From Methanothermobacter thermautotrophicus (lineage in GTDB: Archaea > Methanobacteriota > Methanobacteria > Methanobacteriales > Methanothermobacteraceae), in NCBI RefSeq assembly GCF_014889545.1, contig NZ_QKOF01000003.1:178010-242009 (forward strand): a stretch of 64,000 bases of DNA. The letters are read 5' to 3'. Position 1 is the stretch's first letter. Every line of letters starts with the position of its first letter. The notes under the pieces are model-generated. The model was given only the letters and a program-made list of their open reading frames with translations, did not search any database and was not told the origin of the DNA. Shown here piece by piece: positions 51,754-62,044 of this stretch. Made by a program: the position numbers and the translations under genes.

Positions 51754-53076
51754 ATGTCTAGAGCTAAGGTTATGGTGGTTGAGGATGAGAGCATAGTTGC
51801 CATTGATATCAGCCAGCGCCTTCAATCACTTGGATACGAGGTTACAGCCACCGTCTCCTCAGGTGAAAAGGCCGTTGAAATGGCCGAAAAAACAAGGCCA
51901 GACATCATACTGATGGATATAGTCCTCAAAGGTGAAATGGACGGTATAGAAGCTGCTGAAGAGATAAATAAGCGGATGAAGGTCCCCATAGTCTACATAA
52001 CAGCATACTCAGACGAGGAAACCCTCAGGAGGGCCAAGGTAACAGGACCCTTCGGTTACATAATAAAGCCCTTCGAGGACCGTGAACTCCACAGCGTCAT
52101 TGAGGTGGCCCTCTACAAACATGAACTTGAGCGTAGACTGGCTGAGAACGATGAACTCTTCAGGGCAATACTCTCATCGGTTCAGGATATACTGTTCACA
52201 GCAGACAGTGAAGGCAGGTTAACGATGGTATCCCCCGGACCCCTTGCAGGATACGGCCTTGAAGCCGATGATGTTCTGGGAAAAGGACTTGTGGAGGTCT
52301 TCGGGGATGAGGTTCACCATGAGATGATCGGGAGGGCCCTCAAAGGGGAACCTGTGACCTATGAATGGACATGGACACCCCATGACAAATTCTACTTCGA
52401 AACAACCCTGTCGCCCCTCCGCGACTTTGAGGGCAATATCACAGGGGTTGTGGGAATACACCGGGACGTCACCGAAAAGGAGACTGCAAGAAAGGCCCTT
52501 GAAAGGGAGACCCTCATAAACCGGGAACTAGCAGACCTCTCAAAACAGTTACTGGCCTCAATGTCAATTGAGGAAATTTCAGATAGCATAACCAGGAAGG
52601 CAGAGGCCCTCACTGAGAGCAGATACTGCCTTGCGGGTTTCATTGAATCAGGCACGTTGAAGAATTATACCCTCACAGAGAACGTCAGAAGGGAGTGTCA
52701 CCTCGATACAGATTCATTAAAACTGGGCGGTTTAATTGAGTGGATACTGAGGGAGAAGGAGGCCATTCTTCTAAATGACCCCTCCTCTGATCCACGGTAC
52801 AGTGGTGTCCCAGAGGACCACGTGGAGATCAGCAACCTGCTTGCGGTTCCAGCAGTCCTCAGGGATGAACTGGTGGGCATATTGATGGTCTCAGGGAAGG
52901 AAGGAAGCTATGATGAGGGCGACCTGGAACTACTCCAGCGCCTTGCAGACATATACGCCCTCGCAATTCACAGGAAAATGGAAGAGGATCGTTTGAAGGC
53001 CAGTGAGGAACGTAACAGGGCCCTGGTGGAAAAATTCCTTAAAATAGTTACAGACGTCCTCGAGGAAATTAAATAA
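51754..53076 (+). CDS. Response-regulator receiver protein with PAS and GAF domains
   Basis: 440 aa from ATG 51754, with GAGGTG 4 bases upstream. REC domain (~1-120) with acidic pocket 'VVEDES', phospho-acceptor Asp ~55 in 'IILMDIVL', Thr/Ala switch and Lys in 'IIKPFED'; PAS (~130-250, '[20 protein letters not shown]'); GAF (~265-420, '[20 protein letters not shown]'). There is no histidine-kinase or DNA-binding domain. Such REC-PAS-GAF proteins are frequent in Methanothermobacter and presumably relay signals between kinases; the output is unknown. Confidence 0.88.
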   Translation: MSRAKVMVVEDESIVAIDISQRLQSLGYEVTATVSSGEKAVEMAEKTRPDIILMDIVLKGEMDGIEAAEEINKRMKVPIVYITAYSDEETLRRAKVTGPFGYIIKPFEDRELHSVIEVALYKHELERRLAENDELFRAILSSVQDILFTADSEGRLTMVSPGPLAGYGLEADDVLGKGLVEVFGDEVHHEMIGRALKGEPVTYEWTWTPHDKFYFETTLSPLRDFEGNITGVVGIHRDVTEKETARKALERETLINRELADLSKQLLASMSIEEISDSITRKAEALTESRYCLAGFIESGTLKNYTLTENVRRECHLDTDSLKLGGLIEWILREKEAILLNDPSSDPRYSGVPEDHVEISNLLAVPAVLRDELVGILMVSGKEGSYDEGDLELLQRLADIYALAIHRKMEEDRLKASEERNRALVEKFLKIVTDVLEEIK

Positions 53077-53104
53077 AGCTGATTTTAGTCGGAGGAAATT
53101 CCAG

Positions 53105-55528
53105 TTGGAAATACCTGAACTCCTTGCGCCTGCTGGTTCCCCTGATACCTTCAGGGTGGCCCTGAATGCAGGGGCCGATGCGGTTTACCTCTCAGGAAAG
53201 GACTTTGGTGCAAGGTACTATGCAGAGAATTTCAGCCTCAGGGAAATCCGGGAAGCCGTGGACTACGCTCACCTCCATGACAGGAGGGTCTACGTAACCC
53301 TAAACACCCTCATAAGGGACTCGGAGATCCAGAGGGTATCGGATTACCTCCAGGAACTCCATGCAGCAGGGGCAGATGCAGTGATAATACAGGACCCCTC
53401 CATACTTTTTCTCAGGGATGAACTATCACTTGACATCCCACTCCATGCCTCAACCCAGATGACCATCCACAACATGGCCGGCATCAAATGGGCAGAGGAT
53501 GTGGGCCTTGAGAGGGTTATACTTGCAAGGGAGCTCTCAGTTGATGAGATCAGGGATATAACCTCAAAGGCTGGGGTGGATATCGAGGTATTTATACATG
53601 GGGCCCTCTGCTACAGCTACTCAGGACAGTGCCTGCTCTCATCATTCATAGGGGGTAGAAGCGGCAACCGGGGGCGGTGCGCCCAGCCCTGCAGAAAGAA
53701 GTATGAACTCATCCAGCTCAAACCCGGAAGGAGGGTTGTTAAACTCCCCTGGAAGTACCTCCTGTCTACCAGGGACCTCTCAGCCTACATGCACCTTGAC
53801 AGGCTCGTTGATGCCGGTGTCAGTTCACTCAAGATAGAGGGCAGGATGAGGTCGGCCGAGTACGTCGCCACCACGGTCAGCGTATACAGGAGGGCCCTTG
53901 ATGAGATAAAGGAGGGGAGGTGGAGGCCTTCCAGAAAAGAGTTTGAAAGGCTGATGCTGACATTCAACAGGACCCTGAAGGGGGGTCACCTGGTCGGTGA
54001 GGATTTCATGGGGCGTGAATACCCCGGTGACAGGGGCCTTCCCATTGGATACGTTGAGAAGTACTCCATGGGCAGGGCAATCGTAAGGCTGACCTCAGAG
54101 ACTGTGCCCAGGAGGGGTGATGGTCTCTTCTTCCAGAAAAACAGTATGGGCATCCGCCTCGGTGACCACCTGCTGGATGGAGGTATTCTCTCCATTCCCT
54201 CAAAACCTGTCACCCCTGGTAGCAGGGTCTATCTCACAGGACGAAGGGAACTCCAGAAATTCACTGAAAAGCTCAGGAGTTCACATCCACCCCACCTCTG
54301 GGACGTTGAGCTCCGGTTCATTGCATCAGAGGATGGTGAAGTTCATCTCACAGCCGAATGGTCAATGGATGGAAGGACTCTGAGGGAATCCATTGATGCG
54401 AAGTTCGAGAGGGCCCTCAGAAGGCCCCTGGCACCCGACACAATCAGAGAACAGCTTCTGAAAGCCGGTGATAAACCCTTCAGATTAAGTTTTGCGGAAT
54501 TCAGATATCCTGGAGGACTTTTCCATCCCATCAGCGGCCTTAATGCCCTCCGAAGGGAGCTTCTCAGTAGAGTTGAGAAGAGAATAATTGAGGAGAAGAG
54601 ATCAGAGAAGGTCAAGGAGAAGAAATCGTCTGAGAAGGTTTCAGAGGGTTTCGCCGGGAGGTCTGCAGCCGGGGGTGGAGATCAAAGCCCCTGCATCTCA
54701 GTATATGTTGAGGACCTCCCATCCCTGGAGACGGCCCTGATGGCAGGAGCTGGGAGGGTATACTTCGAACCCATGATCCACAGGGACTTCAGGGAATGTG
54801 ACTGGAATGATGTCAGATCAATCCTCAGGGAAGCCAGAGACATTGCATCGGGATACGATGCTGAATTCGTATGGAAGTGGCCTGATATAACCCATGACTG
54901 GCTTCTAAGGAGACTGCTCAAAATTGAAGATGAACTGAACCTGAACATCATGGTTGGTGGGTTCGGGATCCCCGAGCTGATAAGGGGTGGTGTGAAGATA
55001 TATGGATCCCCGGCCCTCAACATATTCAACAGCATATCCTCCATGCTGATGTCGGGGAGGTTCCACATGCTAACAGTTTCACCGGAACTATCCGGGGAGG
55101 ACCTCATGGGGATGGAAGGTAACCTTGAGGTTCCAGTTCACGGGAACCTCACCGCCATGGTTACAAGGGACAACCTCTGGAGGCTGGTCCCCAAGGATTT
55201 CAACACAGGATCAGACTCACTGTGGGCCTTAAGGGACAGTAGAGGAGCTACATTCCCAATGAATCAGCTCATGGGGTGTGAAACCGTTATCATGAACTCA
55301 AGAGAGACCTGTCTCATAGACTTCCTTCCATCACTGTTGAGATGGGGTTTCAGGAATTTTTCCATTGACTGTCGTATATATCCTCCTGGGAGAACAAGAG
55401 CCCTTGTGGAATCATACATTGAGGCCCTTGAAAACCCTGAAGGGATAGTTGACATCAAGGAAAAAATTGAGGGGGAAAGTGAATACGGTATAACAGCATC
55501 ACATTTCAGGCACGGTCTCAGGGAGTAA
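53105..55528 (+). CDS. U32-family peptidase-like protein (RNA-hydroxylation group)
   Basis: 807 aa starting at TTG 53105, with GGAGG (53092-53096) 8 bases upstream and no ATG nearby. The N-terminal part is a TIM-barrel-like U32 domain ('PELLAPAGSPDTFRVALNAG'). The signature 'CYSYSGQCLLSS...GNRGRCAQPC' (~178-200) holds the four Cys that bind an iron-sulfur cluster in relatives. The C-terminal half carries a second barrel-like domain, longer than bacterial homologues. Homologues (RlhA, TrhP, UbiU/V) hydroxylate RNA or ubiquinone precursors; the substrate here is unknown. Confidence 0.83.
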   Translation: MEIPELLAPAGSPDTFRVALNAGADAVYLSGKDFGARYYAENFSLREIREAVDYAHLHDRRVYVTLNTLIRDSEIQRVSDYLQELHAAGADAVIIQDPSILFLRDELSLDIPLHASTQMTIHNMAGIKWAEDVGLERVILARELSVDEIRDITSKAGVDIEVFIHGALCYSYSGQCLLSSFIGGRSGNRGRCAQPCRKKYELIQLKPGRRVVKLPWKYLLSTRDLSAYMHLDRLVDAGVSSLKIEGRMRSAEYVATTVSVYRRALDEIKEGRWRPSRKEFERLMLTFNRTLKGGHLVGEDFMGREYPGDRGLPIGYVEKYSMGRAIVRLTSETVPRRGDGLFFQKNSMGIRLGDHLLDGGILSIPSKPVTPGSRVYLTGRRELQKFTEKLRSSHPPHLWDVELRFIASEDGEVHLTAEWSMDGRTLRESIDAKFERALRRPLAPDTIREQLLKAGDKPFRLSFAEFRYPGGLFHPISGLNALRRELLSRVEKRIIEEKRSEKVKEKKSSEKVSEGFAGRSAAGGGDQSPCISVYVEDLPSLETALMAGAGRVYFEPMIHRDFRECDWNDVRSILREARDIASGYDAEFVWKWPDITHDWLLRRLLKIEDELNLNIMVGGFGIPELIRGGVKIYGSPALNIFNSISSMLMSGRFHMLTVSPELSGEDLMGMEGNLEVPVHGNLTAMVTRDNLWRLVPKDFNTGSDSLWALRDSRGATFPMNQLMGCETVIMNSRETCLIDFLPSLLRWGFRNFSIDCRIYPPGRTRALVESYIEALENPEGIVDIKEKIEGESEYGITASHFRHGLRE

Positions 55529-55702
55529 TGCGGGCCCACATGTGCATCTGGTGGGTTCTTCGCTGGTTTAGCTGAACTTTCTTGTCTGGGAATGGTCCCA
55601 ATAAAACTCCTGGAACTTATAAAAGTCAAGCTGCTTCACAGCAGAGAATAGTTTCCAGATGCACTCTGAATTCCTATATATCAAAGGAAATGCATAGTTG
55701 GC

Positions 55703-57652
55703 ATGATGAATTCCAGAGATTCAGTTGAGGCCGTCCTTACAGAGGTCAGTGGAATAGGGGAAAGACTGGCGAGGAAGATAGTAGATGAATTTGGCGGTGA
55801 GGATGAACTCCTCAAGGCAGTTAAAAACCTTGAGATTGACAGGCTTGTTGCAATTGAGGGTATAAGTCAGCGCAGGGCCATTGAAATAGCCAATAGACTT
55901 CTTGGAAACCCATTACCATCATTTTTAAAGACAGAGAGAGCATTTCAGATATACAAGGAGATACAGGAATTGATGATGTCCTATGCCCATACAGACTACG
56001 CCCGTAACCGTATAATGCTTCTGCATCCCTCCACAGACACCGATTCCATGATGGAGCATATAAGAATGGTTATGGAAGCAAAGAGAATGGTGGAGGAACT
56101 GCCTGTTGAAAAACTGAGGGAACTTCTCAGGAATCTGGATAGACCCCGGGACCCCCCCATAACCTTCAATCCATCCAAGGCCATCCTTGTGGAGACAAGG
56201 GAGGACTACGACCTCCTCATAGACATGGGACTCAACCGTTACCATCCGGTGATTCTCAATCCGGACCCGGGTGAACTTGATGAATATGAACTCATAATCT
56301 ATGTCTACTCTGAGGGAATGATTGAACTTGAGGATACATTCAACACCATAATGGTGACCGCTGATTCAGATAAACATGAAATTGTGCCGGAATGTGTCCT
56401 CAATTACTTCAGAAAAAACCTTGAAATCTTCCGTAACGCCCTTGAGATTAAGAGGATCCTTGGAATGGAGACCTGCCTCCATGAAGTCGTTGAGATAATG
56501 GATGCGCTTCAGGGTGCCGGTAAGGAAGAGGTTGACATCGACGAGGCCGTGAATTCCGTCAAGGCATGGGCTGATATGAGGCTCAGGGACCTCATAAAGG
56601 ACATCGACCTCAGCGGTGATGAGGTGCTGGCCCTCCTGAACCAGGGCATGACAGCCAAACTTGAGAGGATATTTGATGATGTCCTCTCTGAGGCGCGAAG
56701 CATGATAAGAAAGCAGACCGGTATTGAATTTGACCCCTTCATAAGATCATATCCCCTCAAGATTGACCAGAGAGAGGTTGAAAGGGTTAAGAGGCTTGAG
56801 GCTGCTTCAAGGAATCTGAGGGAATTCGAGGTTAAGGTTGATGCTGCAACCAGACTAAGTGAACTGAGGGATTCCGTCGAAGGTGAAATAAGGGATATAA
56901 TGGAATTCGACTACCGCCTCGCCCTCGGACTCTTTGCCCATGAATATGAACTAACCGAACCTGAGTTCGGTGATGAAATAAGTCTGAGGGGGGCCCTCCA
57001 CCTTAACCTTGTGGGATCCCGGAACTCCCAGCGTGTTGACTATCAGATCGGTGACCATGATAATGTCGTGTTGCTGACCGGGGCCAACAGTGGTGGTAAA
57101 ACAACACTCCTTGAGACACTGGCCCAGGTCACCATCATGGCCCAGATGGGTCTGCCGGTCTGTGCCCTTGAGGCCCGTGTCAGGATCGTTGATGAGGTTT
57201 ACTTCATCTCGAAGAAGAGGTCCCTGGATGCGGGTGCATTTGAATCATTCATAAGGACCTTCACCCCGGTCACCACAAGTGAAAACTCAAAGCTTATCCT
57301 CCTTGATGAGCTTGAGGCCATCACAGAACTTGACGCTGCCGTGAAGATTATAGCAACATTCATAGAGTTCATAGGGGAGTCCAGTTCCCTTGCGGTCATC
57401 GTTACCCACATGGCCCGTGAGATAATGAAGTATGTCGATGTCAGGGTGGATGGTATTGAGGCCAGGGGCCTTGATGATGAGTACAATTTAATAGTTGATA
57501 GAACACCCCGCATAAACTACCTTGCAAGGAGCACACCTGAACTTATAATAAGGATGATCTATGAGAAATCCTCTGATGAAGAGAGGATTGTCTATGGGAA
57601 GATACTTGAAAAGTTTCAGAAAACAGATAAAGCAGGAGAAAGTAAATCATAA
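55703..57652 (+). CDS. MutS2-type ATPase with N-terminal helix-hairpin-helix
   Basis: 649 aa from ATG 55703. An N-terminal HhH pair ('VSGIGERLARKIVDEFG', 'IEGISQRRAIEIAN', ~12-65) is followed by a long helical clamp-like region and a MutS ATPase: Walker A 'TGANSGGKTTLLE' (~458) and Walker B 'LILLDELEA' (~531). There is no mismatch-recognition domain and no C-terminal Smr nuclease, so it is not a repair MutS. Bacterial MutS2 acts on branched DNA or collided ribosomes; the archaeal role is open. The stop is 2 bases before the next gene. Confidence 0.83.
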   Translation: MMNSRDSVEAVLTEVSGIGERLARKIVDEFGGEDELLKAVKNLEIDRLVAIEGISQRRAIEIANRLLGNPLPSFLKTERAFQIYKEIQELMMSYAHTDYARNRIMLLHPSTDTDSMMEHIRMVMEAKRMVEELPVEKLRELLRNLDRPRDPPITFNPSKAILVETREDYDLLIDMGLNRYHPVILNPDPGELDEYELIIYVYSEGMIELEDTFNTIMVTADSDKHEIVPECVLNYFRKNLEIFRNALEIKRILGMETCLHEVVEIMDALQGAGKEEVDIDEAVNSVKAWADMRLRDLIKDIDLSGDEVLALLNQGMTAKLERIFDDVLSEARSMIRKQTGIEFDPFIRSYPLKIDQREVERVKRLEAASRNLREFEVKVDAATRLSELRDSVEGEIRDIMEFDYRLALGLFAHEYELTEPEFGDEISLRGALHLNLVGSRNSQRVDYQIGDHDNVVLLTGANSGGKTTLLETLAQVTIMAQMGLPVCALEARVRIVDEVYFISKKRSLDAGAFESFIRTFTPVTTSENSKLILLDELEAITELDAAVKIIATFIEFIGESSSLAVIVTHMAREIMKYVDVRVDGIEARGLDDEYNLIVDRTPRINYLARSTPELIIRMIYEKSSDEERIVYGKILEKFQKTDKAGESKS

Positions 57653-57654
57653 TT

Positions 57655-58722
57655 ATGATGGAAGACCTTGAAGAATATATAGGGGCCCTTAAAGTTAGGT
57701 GTCCATCCATCTATGAGGCCTTTAACCGAATATATGAAGTGGGGTGCTCACATGGGTCCCTTAAGGTGACTGGGGGACTTGAGAAGAGGTTTGATAAAAA
57801 TTTTATTGAATCCGTGAAAGAACAGAAGATTATAAGGGTTTACAACCGCTGGACCGGTGAAGGCGCGCTATTTAATTCATTTCGTCTAAAGAAACCTGTT
57901 ATGGATCATGGAGATGCTAAAAAAATTCTGAAGGAGTTGCTCAGGGACGATGCCCGGTGTGACTTCTGCATGCCGGAACTGTATACTCCTGAAGACGATT
58001 TTGGGCGTGTAAGGGGTCAGCACTCAATCACAGCGTCCAACATCGCAAAGTATGATGCATGGAGTGGCCTTTTAATTTTCAGAAAACATAATCCCCTTGA
58101 TTTTAGCTTCGAAGAACTTTCAGATTACCTCTCAACGGCTTCAAAGTGGTTTGAACTGGCAGCGAAATCCTCAGGGTTCCGTTTTCCATTTATAGTGTGG
58201 AACTGTATGCCACGTGCGGGTGCGTCACAGATACACGGGCATATGCAGCTTCTCCTCGGTGAGAGGCCCTATGGAAAGGTTTCATTCCTTGAAGAAGCCT
58301 CCAGAAGGTACCTTGAGACCTACGGGTCATCTTATCAGGACGATGTCTTCAGGGTGCACAGTGCCATTGGGCTTGGGGCTGAATACGGTGATGTATCTGT
58401 ATATGCAAGTATCACGCCAGTAAAGGAAAGAGAAATTAACATAACATTTAAGAGTGAATTTGGAGGGGACAGGAAACTCCAGATGTGCCTCTTTAAAATT
58501 TTGAGGTGCCTGATAGATGAAGCTGGTGTCTGCAGCTTTAACCTCTCAATACATCCATTCAACCAGGATATGAATATTCCAGGCATTATAAGGATCGTTG
58601 ACAGGGGAAGCATCACGTCAAAATCCTCTGATATAGGTGGAATGGAACTCTTTGGTAGTTCTGTTATCGGCAGTGACCCCTACATGATTTTTGATAAAAT
58701 TAAGGGTGTTCTTGATGCCTGA
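57655..58722 (+). CDS. HIT-superfamily nucleotidylyltransferase/phosphorylase (GalT-like)
   Basis: 355 aa from ATG 57655 (ATG 57658 also). A HIT triad 'QIHGHMQLL' (~191) provides the catalytic His, and a CxxC 'CDFCMPELY' (~102) a likely metal site. The overall order fits galactose-1-phosphate uridylyltransferase relatives that exchange or phosphorolyse nucleotide sugars. It heads a tight cluster for trehalose-6-phosphate metabolism and overlaps the phosphatase gene by 8 bases, which suggests work on an NDP-glucose. The exact substrate is not known. Confidence 0.78.
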   Translation: MMEDLEEYIGALKVRCPSIYEAFNRIYEVGCSHGSLKVTGGLEKRFDKNFIESVKEQKIIRVYNRWTGEGALFNSFRLKKPVMDHGDAKKILKELLRDDARCDFCMPELYTPEDDFGRVRGQHSITASNIAKYDAWSGLLIFRKHNPLDFSFEELSDYLSTASKWFELAAKSSGFRFPFIVWNCMPRAGASQIHGHMQLLLGERPYGKVSFLEEASRRYLETYGSSYQDDVFRVHSAIGLGAEYGDVSVYASITPVKEREINITFKSEFGGDRKLQMCLFKILRCLIDEAGVCSFNLSIHPFNQDMNIPGIIRIVDRGSITSKSSDIGGMELFGSSVIGSDPYMIFDKIKGVLDA

Positions 58723-59509
58723 TTATCTGTTTGATTTCCTGGATGACCTGAAATTTTTGAAGAATGCAGATAAAACAGCCATAATCACGGACATAGATGG
58801 GACCATAAGTGAAATAGCACCAACACCTGAAGAAGCCTTTGTGGACGATGAAATGAGGGATGTTCTGGGGAAACTTGCATCAAGATACCGGCTCCTGGCC
58901 TTTATAAGCGGAAGACCTGTCCATGATGCACTCCAGATGGTGGGGGTTCCCGGTGCAATTTATGTTGGAAACCATGGTCTTGAGTATATCATAGATGGAA
59001 ATTATCAGCGTTTCAGTGAAGTTGAAGACTATCTTCCCCTCATAAAAAAATGTGCCCTTGAACTTAGAAATAGAACACATGATGAGAACCTCATATTCGA
59101 GGATAAGGGCATCTGCTATTCCATACATTACCGTCAGTGCTCGGATCCCATGCTATCACGTGAAAGAATACTCAGAAAGCTGAGGGATATACCTGAATCA
59201 AAGGGGCTGAAGGTGGATGAGGGGCGAATGCTTGTGGAACTCAAGCCACCCCTCCATTACAACAAGGGCTTTATAGTGAGGAAGATACTGGAGGATTCCA
59301 GTGTGTCATCTGCAGTGTACCTTGGAGATGATACAACAGATGCTGATGCCTTCAGGGAACTCAGAAAACTTGAATCAGAGAGAAACATGAATAATGTCCC
59401 GATACTTGTACTGTCAAAAGAAATACCTGCTGAAGTAAAGAACAGCGCTCGATTTTTTGTCTCTGGGGTCTCTGAAGTTCTTAAATTCTTCAAATGGCTC
59501 TTAAAGTAG
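58715..59509 (+). CDS. otsB: Trehalose-6-phosphate phosphatase
   Basis: 264 aa from ATG 58715. HAD motif I 'ITDIDGTISEIAPTPEEA' (~24-41) with nucleophile Asp, 'FISGRPVHD' motif II, 'GNHGLEYI', Lys in 'NKGFIVRKIL', and motif IV 'YLGDDTTDADAFREL'. It removes the phosphate from trehalose-6-phosphate. Together with the synthase at 62034 it completes the OtsAB route. The M. thermautotrophicus homologue has been studied, as I recall. Confidence 0.9.
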   Translation: MPDYLFDFLDDLKFLKNADKTAIITDIDGTISEIAPTPEEAFVDDEMRDVLGKLASRYRLLAFISGRPVHDALQMVGVPGAIYVGNHGLEYIIDGNYQRFSEVEDYLPLIKKCALELRNRTHDENLIFEDKGICYSIHYRQCSDPMLSRERILRKLRDIPESKGLKVDEGRMLVELKPPLHYNKGFIVRKILEDSSVSSAVYLGDDTTDADAFRELRKLESERNMNNVPILVLSKEIPAEVKNSARFFVSGVSEVLKFFKWLLK

Positions 59510-59548
59510 TTCCCTAATTAATAAGATAATTGCATCTCTACTGAAAAA

Positions 59549-59560
59549 AAATACTTATTA
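59549..59560 (+). promoter_or_regulatory. TATA box of the sugar-nucleotide gene
   Basis: AATACTTATTAG is centred 25 bases before ATG 59580, so transcription should begin at the start codon; no ribosome site is present. This predicts an internal promoter with a leaderless transcript for the second half of the trehalose cluster. Confidence 0.55.
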
Positions 59561-59579
59561 GTGCGAAATAACATAAATA

Positions 59580-60737
59580 ATGTTCATGACATCCGTGGTT
59601 GTCATGGCGGGGGGGAAGGGTACAAGAATAAGGCCATTAACATTCTCAAGGCCAAAACCCCTTGTACCCGTTGCAAACAGGCCAATCCTCGATTACATAA
59701 TCCAGAGGGTTCTCGATTCCGGGTACCGGAAGGTTGTGATGACACTCGGCTACCTTAAAGATCAGATAAAATCCCATGTCCTCGAAGGGTACACTGGAAT
59801 TGATTTTAAATTCTCAGTCGAAAAGGAGCCGCTTGGAACGGCTGGGGGTGTGAAGGCAGCCTTCAGTGAAATAGATGAAACATTCATTGTGCTCAGTGGT
59901 GATGTGCTCTTTGATCTCAATCTGAGAGAAATGGTAAGATTCCACAGGAAAAAGAATGCCCTTGTCACAGTGGCGCTCACACCCGTCGAAGATCCATCAC
60001 ATTATGGAATAGCGGTTCTGGATGATGATGGAAGGATAAACAGATTTCATGAGAAACCACGCCCCGAAGAGGTCTTCAGCAAAATCGCCAATGCAGGCAT
60101 ATATGTAATGGAGCCAGAGGTCCTTGAATACATCCCCCGGGGAAACTCTGACTTCTCAGCAGATATTTTCCCCTTTCTGATAGAGAAGGATGCCGGGATG
60201 TATGGATTCCTTTTCGACGGATACTGGAATGATGTCGGCAAACCCAACACCTTCTTAAGGGCCAATCATGATGCTTTAAACGGGACTGTGATGCCTGAAC
60301 CCGAGGGTGAGATAATCGATGAAGTTCCAGGTAGATTTGGAAAAATATGGGTCGGCAGGGACGTCTTTATAGGGGAGAGGGCTCGTATTGTGGGACCTGC
60401 TGTTATCGGAGATGGTTCAAGGATAGGTAATGGTGCATATATAGGCAGAAATACAGTGATCGGAGCCAAGGTTAATGTAGGGGAGAACAGTTTTATAAGG
60501 GGATCTGTTATTCTTGATGGCTGTGCAATTGGAAGAGGTTCTCAGCTTCTAAACTGTGTTGTCGATGAAGAGTGTGAAATAGGAGCCAGATGTGCAATTG
60601 ATAGATGCGCAATAATTGGCTGCGGGGCATTTATAGGTCCTTCAACCGTTATCAGGTCTAACTGCACTGTCAGTAACGACCTCAGAATATTATCTGGCTC
60701 CCTTGTGGACTCAGACTATCCACTGGTACCCTGGTGA
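59580..60737 (+). CDS. Sugar-1-phosphate nucleotidylyltransferase with left-handed beta-helix
   Basis: 385 aa from ATG 59580 (ATG 59586 also possible). The N-terminal Rossmann-like transferase domain has 'VVMAGGKGTRIRPLT' (~7) and 'KPLVPVANRPILD', and 'VLSGDVLFDLNL'. From about residue 255 hexapeptide repeats form a left-handed beta-helix ('IGDGSRIGNGAYIGRNTVIG'). It resembles GDP-mannose/ADP-glucose pyrophosphorylases. In this cluster it probably makes the NDP-glucose used by the trehalose-6-phosphate synthase. Confidence 0.86.
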   Translation: MFMTSVVVMAGGKGTRIRPLTFSRPKPLVPVANRPILDYIIQRVLDSGYRKVVMTLGYLKDQIKSHVLEGYTGIDFKFSVEKEPLGTAGGVKAAFSEIDETFIVLSGDVLFDLNLREMVRFHRKKNALVTVALTPVEDPSHYGIAVLDDDGRINRFHEKPRPEEVFSKIANAGIYVMEPEVLEYIPRGNSDFSADIFPFLIEKDAGMYGFLFDGYWNDVGKPNTFLRANHDALNGTVMPEPEGEIIDEVPGRFGKIWVGRDVFIGERARIVGPAVIGDGSRIGNGAYIGRNTVIGAKVNVGENSFIRGSVILDGCAIGRGSQLLNCVVDEECEIGARCAIDRCAIIGCGAFIGPSTVIRSNCTVSNDLRILSGSLVDSDYPLVPW

Positions 60738-60742
60738 TCCCC

Positions 60743-62044
60743 ATGGCAAGGTATTTGCAGGATATAAGGGGTTCTGTTAACCGGGATATAGACTGTCAAT
60801 TTGCACTAAACCTCGGGATGCTGATAGGTGACTATGTAAGCTGCAAACGCGTACTCATAGGAAGGGATGCCCACACCCCATCTCAGCTGATAAAAAGGGC
60901 CATTGGGACTGGGCTGATGGCTGCAGGTGTGGATGTAATCGATTTCGGTGTGGCCACGGTGCCTGTTATGCATCACAATATGAAGCGTTTCGATGCCCAT
61001 CTCATGATAAACGTCTCCCGTTCACCTCTCCGTGCTGATGAAATAAACATTAAAATTCTCAGCAACCATGAAATACCCCTTGAACAGCGCCCCACCCTTT
61101 ATGCGGAATATGAAGAACTTGGAAAGCTGAGATACGTTGATAATTATCTTGAATCCTATGTTAAATCTATCATGGAGTCAGTATCTCCATCTGTGAGTGA
61201 AAGGGAGTTCCTGATCGTGCTTGGATACGATGATGGCTCCCCATATAATGTTGAAGGTGAGATACTTAACCAGCTTGGGTGTCAGACCATCAACATCACA
61301 TTCAGGGGATCCCTGTTTGGTAAAAACTTTCCAATTGCAAATCCATCCAGCATATCCCTGATTTCAGACGTTGTTAAGGCTGTGGGTGCAGATATGGGGG
61401 TTATACTGGATAATGACAGGGATACTATCTTCTTTATAGATGAAAGGGGACAGCTGTTAAGGGATCAGACCGTTCTATCAATATTTGCAGGGTATTACAT
61501 ATCAAGAGGGGATGGACCTGTGGTTTCCTCTGTGGTTGCATCAAAATCCCTTGAGAGGGTTAGCAGGGGACGTCTCATAAGGACATCTGTTAACAACGTT
61601 CTCAATGAGGTTCACGCAAAAAACGCTGTTTTTGGCGGTGATGAACCTGGAATGTACATATTCCCTGAATTTCAGTGCTGCTATGACGCCACCTTCACAC
61701 TTTTAAAGATACTCGAGATCATTGCAGAGGAGAACAGGACACTCCACGCCCTCGCATCTGAAATAGGTAAGTACAGCAGGGTTGAATTCAGTGTCGAATG
61801 TCCGAACGAGTTTAAGGATATTGTTATTGAAAAACTGCTGAAGCATCTTCATGAAGGTGAGGTTGAAATTATCGATGGTATAAGGGTTGAAGATCAGGAT
61901 GGGGTCATTCTTGTAAGGCCCTCAAGATTTGAACCCGTTCTGAGGGTTTATATTGAATCAGAATCCCCAGAGGAAACCCAGAAAAGATCACGTGATATAG
62001 TAGATCTTATAAAGAATGAAATGAGTGATCTGTATGGTGAGTGA
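60743..62044 (+). CDS. Phosphohexomutase-superfamily protein with altered active-site loops
   Basis: 433 aa from ATG 60743, chosen for GGTGATCC upstream; it follows the previous stop by 5 bases. The four-domain phosphoglucomutase/phosphomannomutase layout is evident, but each loop is modified: the phosphoserine loop TASHNP appears as 'NVSRSPLRADE' (Ser kept), the metal loop DxDxDR as 'LDNDRDT', the sugar loop GGEESG as 'GGDEPGMY', and the phosphate loop RPSGTEP as 'RPSRFEPVLR'. It may isomerise glucose phosphates for the neighbouring enzymes or be a non-catalytic relative. Confidence 0.8.
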   Translation: MARYLQDIRGSVNRDIDCQFALNLGMLIGDYVSCKRVLIGRDAHTPSQLIKRAIGTGLMAAGVDVIDFGVATVPVMHHNMKRFDAHLMINVSRSPLRADEINIKILSNHEIPLEQRPTLYAEYEELGKLRYVDNYLESYVKSIMESVSPSVSEREFLIVLGYDDGSPYNVEGEILNQLGCQTINITFRGSLFGKNFPIANPSSISLISDVVKAVGADMGVILDNDRDTIFFIDERGQLLRDQTVLSIFAGYYISRGDGPVVSSVVASKSLERVSRGRLIRTSVNNVLNEVHAKNAVFGGDEPGMYIFPEFQCCYDATFTLLKILEIIAEENRTLHALASEIGKYSRVEFSVECPNEFKDIVIEKLLKHLHEGEVEIIDGIRVEDQDGVILVRPSRFEPVLRVYIESESPEETQKRSRDIVDLIKNEMSDLYGE

